DNA of 64,000 nucleotides from Sphingomonas phyllosphaerae 5.2 (GTDB lineage: Bacteria > Pseudomonadota > Alphaproteobacteria > Sphingomonadales > Sphingomonadaceae): NCBI RefSeq assembly GCF_000419605.1, contig NZ_ATTI01000002.1:1-64000 (forward strand). Reading direction: 5' to 3'. Below the pieces are notes generated by a model. That model was given only the letters and a program-made list of their open reading frames with translations. It ran no database searches and had not been told where the DNA came from. This document shows positions 26,306-34,750 of the stretch, one piece after another (position 1 is the stretch's first letter; every line of letters begins with the position of its first letter). The position numbers and the translations under genes were made by a program.

Positions 26306-27439
26306 ATGTCATCCGCCCCGACGCTCACGGTGCTGATCCCTACCCGTGACCGCTCTCAAACACTGGGCAGCACCATCCAGTCCTGTCTCGCGCAGGACTA
26401 TCCGCACCTAAGGATCGTCGTGAGCGACAACTGCAGCACCGACGGGACAGCCGACATGGTGGCGGCGATTGACGATCCGCGGCTGCGCTATGTCCGCACC
26501 CCGCGCCGACTAAGCATGACGGGCAATTTCGAGTTCAGTCTCTCGCAGGTTGAGAGCGGGTATCTGATGCACCTAGGTGACGATGACGGCTTGGTCCTCG
26601 GCGCCGCGTCACAGGTTGCGGGCATCATTCAGGAAACGGGAGCGGAGGCGGTCAATTCGGCCCACGCCGTGTATCATTGGCCAAACAGTCTTTACACAGG
26701 ATATCGCAATCGTCTGATCCTGCCTGTCAGACGCGGTTATCGCCGGGTGAAGGGATTGGATGCAGCGGCGGATGTAATCGCGTTCCGGCGCGGATACCCT
26801 TATCTACCCAGCACTTATTCGGGATTTGTCATGAAGGCGGTGATCGATCGCGTGGCGGCAGGCGCGAGCTATTACTCGTCCATCACGCCCGATTCTTACG
26901 CCGGTTTCGTCAACGCCGGAGTCATAGACACCTTCGTTTATTCCGAGCGGCCGTTCGCCATTGCGGGGTTATCGGGGCGAAGCAATGGAGGGTCCAATGT
27001 GAACAGCGGTGACCCCGGCGAGGCGCAACGGTACTTGGTCGAGAACGACCTGCCGACCCATCCAGACATCACCTACTGCCCCAAGTCGATCCCGCTTGTC
27101 GTGGCGGAAGCCTTTCTGCAAGCGCGAGATCGCGTGCCGCGTCTTCGCAACCTCCCGTTCGACATACGGCTTTTGTGCCGCGTCGCTATGCGCGACGTGG
27201 GCGAGGAGAATTACGCAACGGTGCGCAATGCCGTGGTCGAGACCGCGGATCGTCATGGCCTCCGCCTGGCCGTTCCGCAATCACCGACGCTGACGCAGAG
27301 GATTGATCGAGAGGCGGACCGCCTCCGAGTGCGTATACGTCGCGTGCGCGAAGGTTATCGACGCGTTGATGTGACTCGATATGGCGTTGACGACGTCGAT
27401 GGCGCGGGCCGCCTGGCGTACGATTTGCTGAGTTCGTAA
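26306..27439 (+). CDS. Glycosyltransferase family 2 (GT-A fold)
   Basis: 377 aa from ATG 26306, preceded by GGAG (an in-frame GTG at 26276 is less likely). The N-terminal GT-A domain is clear: TVLIPTRDRSQTLG, VVSDNCSTDGTAD, and HLGDDDGLVL as the DXD-like metal site. The C-terminal half (from about residue 230) is not a familiar domain. It is the last gene of EPS operon 1; the IS-filled break follows about 290 bp later. Donor and acceptor are unknown. Confidence 0.85.
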   Translation: MSSAPTLTVLIPTRDRSQTLGSTIQSCLAQDYPHLRIVVSDNCSTDGTADMVAAIDDPRLRYVRTPRRLSMTGNFEFSLSQVESGYLMHLGDDDGLVLGAASQVAGIIQETGAEAVNSAHAVYHWPNSLYTGYRNRLILPVRRGYRRVKGLDAAADVIAFRRGYPYLPSTYSGFVMKAVIDRVAAGASYYSSITPDSYAGFVNAGVIDTFVYSERPFAIAGLSGRSNGGSNVNSGDPGEAQRYLVENDLPTHPDITYCPKSIPLVVAEAFLQARDRVPRLRNLPFDIRLLCRVAMRDVGEENYATVRNAVVETADRHGLRLAVPQSPTLTQRIDREADRLRVRIRRVREGYRRVDVTRYGVDDVDGAGRLAYDLLSS

Positions 27440-27731
27440 GGATCGGCGGATGTTAACTTCAGTTTCAAAGCATGTCATCATTCGGTCAGGGCGGGATCGA
27501 GGGCACTGAGCATGAAATAAGTAATCGTGGAATTTATCCGACAGTAGAGTAGATGATACTTTAGTAGTCGCCATCCCGCCGACCGTTCTACCGCAACGCC
27601 GCGGTGGATGATCATGCGACAGTTAGCGGCTCACGAAAACCCAGATCTTCGACTGATTCAACCTACCCACCATGCCAATCAGACCTCTACCACGATGCTA
27701 ACCGCCCCGTCGGATGCTTCAGGTCGATGGC
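27440..27731. other. Non-coding gap after EPS operon 1
   Basis: A 292-bp stretch, less GC-rich than its surroundings, with no convincing gene. I see no strong terminator hairpin. It ends at the TA target of the IS630 element. Confidence 0.5.
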
Positions 27732-27776
27732 TAGAGTCGGATGACATCAAGCTGACCCATATCCTGAGTTGACTAG

Positions 27777-28791
27777 GTGTTTGATCCCACGGTTTGATGG
27801 TGCGATCCTTTCGTTGGAATGGAAGGAAGCCGCATGGGACAAGTTCGTCACGGGAGCGCCACGACCACGCACGCCGTCCGAGCAGCAATACAGCGATCGC
27901 AAGCTTCGCTCGCGACGCTGAGCCGTGAGCTGGGGATCAATCCGAAGACAGTCGCGAAGTGGCGTAAGAGGGCAACGGTCGAGGATATAAAGACCGGGCC
28001 GAAGGCCCCTCATTCGACTACCTTGACCGAGGCTGAAGAGGCGATGGTTGTGGCGTTCCGACGGCACACACTGCTGCCGCTCGACGACTGCCTCTACGCG
28101 TTGCAGCCATCGATCCCGCAGTTGACGCGCTCAGCGCTGCATCGTTGCCTCCAGCGGCCCGGCATATCCCGCCTGCCGGATATCGAGGGCGAAAAACCGA
28201 AGCGCCAGCGCTTCAAGCGTTATCCCATCGGCTTCTTTCACATCGATATCGCCGAGGTGCAGACTGCCGAAGGCAAACTGTACCTGTTCGTCGGCATCGA
28301 CCGCTACCCGCCAAGTTCGCGGTCACCCAATTGGTTGAGAAGGCTGACAGGCGAACTGCGTGGGAGTTCCTCGAACACCTGCTGAAGGCCGTGCCGTACC
28401 GCATCCACACCATCCTGACCGACAACGGCATCCAGTTTGCCGACCAGCCTCGTAACCGCAACACCGCCTGGTCGCGTCAGATGCGGTTCGACATGATCTG
28501 CGAGGCAAATGGCATCGAGCACCGGCTCACGAAACCGAACCATCCGTGGACCAACGGTCAGGTCGAGCGGATGAACCGGACCATCAAGGAGGCGACCGTC
28601 AAACGCTTCCACTACGAAAGCCACGACCAGCTAGGCACGCACCTCGCCGACTTCATGGCCGCCTACAATTTCGCCCGCCGGCTCAAGACGCTGAACGGTC
28701 TCACGCCCTACGAATACATCGCCAAGATCTGGACGTCAGAGCCAAATCGGTTCATCGTCGACCCGATCCACCAGATGCCGGGACTAAACAC
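27777..28791 (+). mobile_element. IS481-type insertion sequence, copy 1
   Basis: A 1,015-bp element with ends GTGTTTGATCCC... and ...GGGACTAAACAC (terminal inverted repeat), flanked on both sides by CTAG (27,773-27,776 and 28,792-28,795), a 4-bp target duplication. It lies inside the 3' end of the IS630 transposase. An inverted second copy of exactly the same core length is at 45,388-47,726. Confidence 0.88.
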
Positions 28792-28795
28792 CTAG
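27834..28795 (+). pseudogene. IS481-family transposase, frameshifted (copy 1)
   Basis: ATG 27834 opens an N-terminal helix-turn-helix (TLSRELGINPKTVAKWRKR) followed by the start of the rve core (YPIGFFHIDIAEVQTAEGKL). After LFVGIDR the frame shifts: normal coding (KFAVTQLVEKADRRTAWEFL, LTDNGIQFAD, HPWTNGQVERMNRTIKEA) continues in another frame to the C-terminus MPGLNT. The lesion lies in CGCTACCCGCCAAGTTC (near 28,305), where about two extra bases seem present. The stop codon TAG is supplied by the CTAG target duplication. The same lesion occurs in copy 2. Confidence 0.87.
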
Positions 28796-29708
28796 GTAGT
28801 TGCGGCGTTCTGCGGGGGAGAAGGCATCGAGAAGCGTGCCGACGCGTCTCCATGTTGCCTCGTGGGATCGCTCGGCGGCCTTGCGCATGAGGTGCTTGAG
28901 CTTGGCGAAGACCTGCTCGATCGGGTTCAGGTCCGGGCTGTAGGGCGGCAGGAACAGCAGCCTGGCACCGACCGCACGGATAGCGTTGCGGATGGCGGGT
29001 TTCTTGTGGCTGGAGAGGTTGTCCATGATGACGACGTCGCCGGGCGACAGCGTCGGCACGAGGCACTGCTCGATATAGTCGGTGAAGCTTTGCGCGTTGA
29101 CCGGCTGGTCCAGCACGCACGGCGCGTCGATCCGGTCGCAGCGCAGCGCCGCCAGGAACGTCATCGTGCGCCAGTGGCCGTAGGGCACCTTGGCATGGAG
29201 CCGCTGGCCGACCGGTGCCCAACCGCGCAAGGGGGCCATGTTCGTCTTCACCCACGTCTCATCGATGAAGACGAGACGCGCCGGATCAAGCCGACCCTGG
29301 TATTTCTTCCACTGCGCGCGACGCCGGGCAATTGCGGGACGGAGTTGTTCGGCGGGCAGCACGCTTTTTTTTGAAGCTCAGCCCCTCGACATGGGCGAAC
29401 CGCCAGACCTGAACATAGTCGACCTTCACGTCGCGGCCCGCCAACTCCGCTACCAGTCCACGCAAGGTGAAGTCGCGGGTCATCCGCTCCAGCAGCCAGT
29501 CACGTGTCGCGCCGGACAGGATGTTGGATCGGCGACCACCCATCCGGCTCGGCGCGGCGCTGCCCGTATCGCGAAAGCGCCGCACCCATTTGATCGCCGA
29601 ACTCGGCGCCACCCCGAAGCGTGAAGCAGCCGCGTGGCACGACATGCCATCGGCGATTACCGCCCTGACCACCCGTTCCCGCAGGTCCATCGAATACGGC
29701 TTTGACAT
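28796..29708 (-). pseudogene. IS630-family transposase, interrupted near its C-terminus
   Basis: The N-terminal frame from ATG 29708 carries the helix-turn-helix (SRFGVAPSSAIKWVRRF). At GLSFKKKR an A8 run (minus strand, about 29,370) marks a frameshift to the catalytic frame, which holds LVFIDETWVKTNM, VVIMDNLSSHK and YSPDLNPIEQVFAKLK, the DDE residues. A slippery A-run here is typical of programmed frameshifting in IS630 elements. The frame reaches RRNYL and then enters the inserted IS481 end. The missing tail (VNSGYGSA-stop) is on the far side at 27,747-27,772. Confidence 0.87.
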
Positions 29709-29862
29709 GCTGGCTGGCCTCCTTCGCCAGCCGGCACATTGAATCAGATCGCCAGCCCAATGGGAATCCTCAGCGATTCAGATCCACGCCATCACGCTCT
29801 AAGGGGAAGGTTCGCTTACGCAGCGCGCCTCTTGGATTCATGCAATGAGCTTGGCGTCGTGA

Positions 29863-30990
29863 TCAGGAACAGGACACGCTTCTGATAAGATGCGCATAGC
29901 GTTCTCCCACTGAGGCCATCTCATGATCGCGCTCGATCGAGCGGAGTGCGCCTGCGGATAGGCGTTGCCAGAGCGCATCGTCGGCGACGAGCCGTCGCAT
30001 GGCAAGGAGCAGTGCTTTCGGGTCGCCAGGTTCCACGATAAGTCCGGTCTCGCCGTCTTTGTTCACGAAGGGAACGCCGGATCGCTTCAGATTGGTGGAC
30101 ACCATCGGCAGTCCCGCGGCCATGCTCTCTACCTGCGCGATGCCATACATCTCCGCCGCCGTGATCGACGGCATAACCCCCAGCTTCGCTTGAGCGAACG
30201 CATCCGCGAGTTCGGCGGGTGTCAAGCCGCCCGCGAGCAGAACGCGATCTTTGACCCCTGCCGTTTCAATCCGGCGCCTTAGCTCATCCTCAAGCGGCCC
30301 CGAGCCGACGATTAGCGAGCAAAGCTCTTCGTCGAAGCCGCGAGCGGCCTCGACCAGAACGTCGAAGCCTTTGTAGGGGACCAGTCGTCCAATCGAGATT
30401 GACATCGCACGACCGCGGCGAAAGCGCCTGAGCGTGTCGGCAAAGGCTGTGTGTCCGGTCGCGACGGGGATCAAGGTCCGGTTGAACGGGAAAGGAATGA
30501 CAACACCGTTGCGGATGGCCTTGGCCCGGCGCGAGCATTCGAGATGAATCGGCGTCGGTCCGATCACCGCGGCCGCGCGGGCCAGCAGGCGGTTGTCGAC
30601 CGGCGCTGTGGCCCAGCGTATCATGGCCTGCGGAATGTCAGCATGCCAGATGAGGATCACCGGTTTGCGCCAACTGAGCGCCGCCAGCACCGCTAAGGGA
30701 TTAGGCAAATGGACTAAGGCGCAGTCGTAATCCGCTTCGAGCCGGCGGCCCAGTTGGAGGTAGCGCCGGGACAGCCGCTTGTTGCCGAACGACAGATCGG
30801 CTTTGCAACGGATCACTCGATAATCGCGTTCGCGCTCGATATACGGGCCCTTGACCTCCGTGCACAGGACGTCGGCGCGGATATTATGCCGTATCAGCAT
30901 CTCGGCGATGTTGAAGGTAATTGTCTCGATTCCGCCGGTGTCAGGATCGAAATGCTTGGCCAGTTGTAGCACACGGGTCGGATGGGACAT
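29863..30990 (-). CDS. Glycosyltransferase family 4
   Basis: 375 aa from ATG 30990; upstream in-frame codons are arginine-rich and unlikely to be translated. The N-terminus has the acceptor loop HFDPDTGGIETI; the donor domain has SIGRLVPYKGFDVLVEA, AEMYGIAQVESMAAGLP (E-x7-E) and GETGLIVEPGDP. A retaining GT-B enzyme, probably adding a hexose to the EPS repeat unit. It is transcribed away from the beta-helix gene at 31,150, so the 160 bp between should contain divergent promoters. Confidence 0.87.
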   Translation of the reverse strand: MSHPTRVLQLAKHFDPDTGGIETITFNIAEMLIRHNIRADVLCTEVKGPYIERERDYRVIRCKADLSFGNKRLSRRYLQLGRRLEADYDCALVHLPNPLAVLAALSWRKPVILIWHADIPQAMIRWATAPVDNRLLARAAAVIGPTPIHLECSRRAKAIRNGVVIPFPFNRTLIPVATGHTAFADTLRRFRRGRAMSISIGRLVPYKGFDVLVEAARGFDEELCSLIVGSGPLEDELRRRIETAGVKDRVLLAGGLTPAELADAFAQAKLGVMPSITAAEMYGIAQVESMAAGLPMVSTNLKRSGVPFVNKDGETGLIVEPGDPKALLLAMRRLVADDALWQRLSAGALRSIERDHEMASVGERYAHLIRSVSCS

Positions 30991-31149
30991 GCGAGACGCG
31001 GACCTTGAACGTGGTAAGTCCGACGATGCGCAGCGACGCGTGGCGGACGAGGGATGGCGCGGGGCGACATCCCTATGAAGGCGCTCTCTCGATTGCAACA
31101 GATGCACCGGCCGGTCGCTTGAAAGAGTCACTCAAACGGAAGGATGACC

Positions 31150-32679
31150 ATGTCCCTCGACCCCGATCGCCGCCAACTCCTGCGTGCGACAATCGGCACG
31201 ACGGCGGTGCTGCCCGTGACGTTGACGGCGCGTGACACCGCCCGCACTATTCGGAACGAGGGGCTGTCCGCGCGCGACCTTGGCGCAAGGTTCGACGGAC
31301 GCAGCGACGATGCGGCGGCTCTCCAGCGTGGGATCGATGAGGCGGCTCGGACGGGGCGTCCATTGGTGCTGCCTTCAGGCACCGCCGGACTGAGCCGCCC
31401 ATTGGATTTGAAGGGGCGACACGTTGCCATTTTGGGCGATCCAGCCGGGCATACCGTCCTGCGCGCCGTGGGCTCGTTGACCTGTCTGATTGATGCGCAG
31501 GAAGCGCATGAGGTGATCGACAGTGCGCTCTACCTGTTCGGGCTGACTCTGGACGGGGCAGGCAAGACGGCGGCGGGGATCAACCTGCGCTATCGACACC
31601 GAACCTTCTTGGATACGCTGACAGTCGGCGGCTGTATGATTGGGATAGATGAGCGGGACGCTTGGCTGGCACGACGCATTAATTGCCGCGTACGCGGCAA
31701 CGCTACCGGCTGGCGGCTGCGCGGGGCGAACCACAGTAGCGTGTGGATCGGCTGCAGCTTTAGCGACGCGCGCGACGTGCATCTTGACATCGGCGTGGAT
31801 GGTACCGCGCAGGACGGCAATGACGCGCTGCTCTTCCAAGCGTGCGACGTCGAGTACGGTACCGGCGACGGTATCCGCGTCGCGTCAGGCGCGACCGCGA
31901 CGTTCGATACCTGCTACCTGGGCGAGGCGATCGGCGGTGATGTGTTGCGCACAGCCGGAACGGTGCTGGTACGCGGCGGCGTACTGTTCGTCGGGTATGG
32001 CACCAAGGCACGTGGCATCGTGCCGCTGGGCGGGCGCACGACTGTGACGGACGCGTCGGTTCGTGGTCAGGAGCAGGGCACGCTCGATCGGCTGGCGGGA
32101 TGTGACGTGCCCGGCGCATCGGGACGCGTGGTGTTCCGTGAAATTGACATGCAACTGAAGGTCGGGGGCGATCCGCTGTTGCACGGCGACATTCTGGGGA
32201 CCCTGCCGATGCGCGTGCTGGCCCCGCTACACGGGCGCAACTGGCAGGCGAGCGCGAACGATACGGAGATCATCGACGACGCAATAGGCGACACGCGCAG
32301 CACGTGCTGTCGCGCGGCGACGGGCCCAAACCCGCTGATCGGACTAGCCGCATCGCTGCACGGGCAGGCAGAGGCGCGACGCGACGGCCCGGCCTATGTC
32401 GTGATCGTCTATGCCGCGACGCGCCCGGTCGAGCTGAAATTCTCGGGAGGTGCGATCGGGCGCATGCCCGAACGGCTGGTCGGGTTGCTGCCTGCGACGC
32501 GTGCACCGGCTACCTATGTGAAGGTTGACGTGCCGGTCGAGTTTGCGCGCTTTTCAACGGTCGAACTCATTATGCCAGGTGCGCGGCCTGGCGACGTGCT
32601 GACGCTCCACCACGCGACGATCGCCGACGCGGCGGTGCTCGAACCCGCCCCGCTTGCAAACCTTGCTCGCGCTCGGTGA
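31150..32679 (+). CDS. Right-handed beta-helix protein, lyase-like (paralogue 1)
   Basis: About 509 aa from ATG 31150 (GGAAGG 7 bases before; ATG 31144 is also possible). The N-terminus has a twin-arginine-like leader (DRRQLLRATIGTTAVLP), implying export. From about residue 40 (SARDLGARFDGRSDDAAALQRGIDEAA) it matches the opening of pectate-lyase-3-type beta-helices; coils follow to about residue 340, then a C-terminal beta-rich domain. It is clearly paralogous to the product at 43,185-44,621. In EPS loci such proteins are often lyases or hydrolases that trim the polymer. No catalytic residues can be assigned with confidence. Confidence 0.75.
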   Translation: MSLDPDRRQLLRATIGTTAVLPVTLTARDTARTIRNEGLSARDLGARFDGRSDDAAALQRGIDEAARTGRPLVLPSGTAGLSRPLDLKGRHVAILGDPAGHTVLRAVGSLTCLIDAQEAHEVIDSALYLFGLTLDGAGKTAAGINLRYRHRTFLDTLTVGGCMIGIDERDAWLARRINCRVRGNATGWRLRGANHSSVWIGCSFSDARDVHLDIGVDGTAQDGNDALLFQACDVEYGTGDGIRVASGATATFDTCYLGEAIGGDVLRTAGTVLVRGGVLFVGYGTKARGIVPLGGRTTVTDASVRGQEQGTLDRLAGCDVPGASGRVVFREIDMQLKVGGDPLLHGDILGTLPMRVLAPLHGRNWQASANDTEIIDDAIGDTRSTCCRAATGPNPLIGLAASLHGQAEARRDGPAYVVIVYAATRPVELKFSGGAIGRMPERLVGLLPATRAPATYVKVDVPVEFARFSTVELIMPGARPGDVLTLHHATIADAAVLEPAPLANLARAR

Positions 32680-32689
32680 GGAAGTGCGC

Positions 32690-33290
32690 GATTGTCCCCT
32701 TTGGTTCGGGACAGCGATTGACAGCGGGCATGCCCGCGGGGCCGGGAACGACACGCTGACCGGCGGCGCGGACGATTACCGGATTGATGGCGGCAGCGGC
32801 ATCGACACCGCTGTCTTCGTCGGGCTGTGGCGTCAATCCGCGCTGATGCGCGACGGCGCAGGGGAGCGTGACCGTCATTGGCCCCGACGGAACGGACATG
32901 CTGACGAACGTCGAGCGGTTCGCATTCAACGACGGCCATTCCGTCTTCAACGCCGAGAGTGCGTTGCGCAGATCATGCGCCGTACAATGCCGTGCCGCGC
33001 CACAACGAATGACATTGAATTCGACCTCTACCTCGATATGTCCGACGATCGCGGCGGCACCATGGCCGGCGTCGCAGGCAATCTAATCGGATCGGGCGAG
33101 TTCCTAGGCGCGGCCGGCGAGTTCGAGAACGTCAGCTTCGTCGATTACCTGTATCGGAACAACCTCGGCAGGGCGCCCGACAGCGGAGGTCGCGCTTTCA
33201 TTTTATATTGACCAATTGGCACACAGCGGGAGCGCTGCTCGATGTCGCGCTGGGCATCAAACATTTACAGTTTGTTCGGCGCCCATATCG
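32690..33290 (+). pseudogene. Remnant of an RTX/DUF4214 secreted protein
   Basis: Reading different frames gives pieces of a typical sphingomonad RTX protein: GAGNDTLTGGADDYRIDGGSG (one frame), then MTVIGPDGTDMLTNVERFAFNDGH (another), then VSFVDYLYRNNLGRAPDSGG, the DUF4214 signature. At least two frameshifts and no proper start or repeat array remain, so this is a decayed tail of a larger gene. It may once have encoded a secreted enzyme linked to this EPS locus. Confidence 0.8.
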
Positions 33291-33321
33291 GAGCGAATAT
33301 CAACTTTCCTTTGACGCCGGA

Positions 33322-34590
33322 TCAGCGCGCACCGAAGCCGGTTAGCATCGTACGGATGGTGCGTGCCACGATCAGGATGTCGAGCCACGGCGAGAAATGA
33401 CGGATGTAGTAAAAGTCGTAGTGCAGCTTGTGGCGCACGTCCTCCACTTCGGCGACATGGCCTTGATTGACCTGCGCCCAGCCCGTGATCCCCGGCCGCA
33501 CAATGTGACGATAGCGATAGAAGGGGATTTCCGCCTCGTACCAGCGCGATAGTACCACCGCCTCCGGACGTGGACCGATCCAGCTCATCTCACGCTTGAG
33601 CACGTTCAACAATTGCGGCAATTCGTCGACGCGCGAGGGACGCAGGAAGCGCCCGATCCTTGTCACGCGCTGATCGTTCGATTGCGTCATCGCATGGCTG
33701 CGCGCATCATCTTTCGTGTTACGCGTAATGGTCATTGAGCGGAACTTGTAGACCGTGAACGGCACGCCCTGATAACCGATACGGCGTTGTCGGAAGATAG
33801 CGGGTCCCGGAGAATCGAGCCGGATTGCCAACGCAATCGACAGTAGTGCCGGCGACAGGATTAGCAGCGCGGCTGCCGCCGCTGCCCAGTCAATCAAGTG
33901 CTTTGCCGTCATATATGCCGATACCGGCACCAAGCTTCCGAAGCTGTTTTCGGACAGATGCTCTAGTTCGACTTTCCCGGTCAGTGATTCAAGTAGATGT
34001 TTGCTGTGATAGACTGGTAGCCCGGTCAGCGCACAATCAGTAAGGCGGCGTTCCCACTCGTCGGGTAGATCAGCGCGCAAGTCCGCCGCGATCGCCGAGA
34101 GGTCAGACGCATCGTCGTTCGGCGTGTTCAATATACGCCATTCGATCCGTTCGATCTCGGTTAGTTTCACGGCATTGCCGATTGGAATAATTCCGATTAC
34201 TAATCCGGCACGGCGTTGCGCCCGGAAATAAGCGATGTAGAACCATGCAACACACAAAATGAAGCTGGTGATAAATACCGAGCGAGAATAAGAGAAGCGG
34301 CCTAATAGGAAGATTACGAATCCCAGACTATAGCTCGAAAAAAATGAGGGCACGATATATACGCTGCCTTGCACGCCGGGATAATTGCTAAGACTGCGCA
34401 ACAGGAACACCCCGAGCAAAGACGCGAGCAACGTACCCATTAAGGTGATGTTTAGTAATCCCGCGTCATCATTGAGCGGATTAGTCATCAGCCGGACGAC
34501 ATAGGGCGTTGCCGAACATAGTATCGCGCCCAGAAGGTTCCATCGTAACCGCTGCCAGCTGACATGTCGGCGCAAGATTTGTTCGGCCAC
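33322..34590 (-). CDS. Priming undecaprenyl-phosphate sugar-1-phosphate transferase
   Basis: 422 aa. About four to five N-terminal hydrophobic segments, a central soluble domain, one more membrane segment (LIDWAAAAAALLILSPALL) and then the bacterial sugar-transferase domain: DSPGPAIFRQRRIG, FTVYKFRSM, RPSRVDELPQLLNVL, MSWIGPRPE and RPGITGWAQV. It starts repeat-unit assembly by moving a sugar-1-phosphate, usually glucose or galactose, to undecaprenyl phosphate. It is divergent from the Wzy/Wza/Wzc operon across a 160-bp AT-richer gap. Confidence 0.92.
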   Translation of the reverse strand: MAEQILRRHVSWQRLRWNLLGAILCSATPYVVRLMTNPLNDDAGLLNITLMGTLLASLLGVFLLRSLSNYPGVQGSVYIVPSFFSSYSLGFVIFLLGRFSYSRSVFITSFILCVAWFYIAYFRAQRRAGLVIGIIPIGNAVKLTEIERIEWRILNTPNDDASDLSAIAADLRADLPDEWERRLTDCALTGLPVYHSKHLLESLTGKVELEHLSENSFGSLVPVSAYMTAKHLIDWAAAAAALLILSPALLSIALAIRLDSPGPAIFRQRRIGYQGVPFTVYKFRSMTITRNTKDDARSHAMTQSNDQRVTRIGRFLRPSRVDELPQLLNVLKREMSWIGPRPEAVVLSRWYEAEIPFYRYRHIVRPGITGWAQVNQGHVAEVEDVRHKLHYDFYYIRHFSPWLDILIVARTIRTMLTGFGAR

Positions 34591-34750
34591 CTATTATACT
34601 CGCTATAATTTCTTCGAGGTCGTCAATCGGCTGGACATTAGTTACAGATTACCTGCCGAATGATGCAATGATCTGTAAAGGCACTTGAAAATGACGGATC
34701 GTTCTTACCTTGATGTCCTTTACCGATTTGGCGGAAAAGTGTAAACCGAT
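34591..34750. promoter_or_regulatory. Divergent promoter region in EPS module 2
   Basis: A comparatively AT-rich gap between the divergent priming transferase and Wzy-like genes. It includes TATTATACTCGCTATAATTT (34,593-34,612), containing -10-like hexamers on both strands. It presumably drives both halves of the secretion module. Specific boxes are not certain. Confidence 0.4.

Larger units (their letters stand above)
27732..29801 (-). mobile_element. IS630-family element interrupted by an IS481-type element
   Basis: The outer ends are TAGAGTCGGATGACATCAAG at the left and, read from the right on the minus strand, TAGAGCGTGATGGCGTGGAT. They share TAGAG...GATG...T.....CTGA as an imperfect terminal inverted repeat flanked by the TA typical of this family. 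Removing the inner element (27,777-28,791) and one CTAG leaves about 1,050 bp, a normal IS630 size. The transposase reading frame then becomes continuous to its proper C-terminus. Confidence 0.85.

Noticed and set aside
28796..29708. Two separate IS630 genes
   Set aside because: The two frames meet at an A8 run typical of frameshifting in this family and together give one complete DDE transposase.
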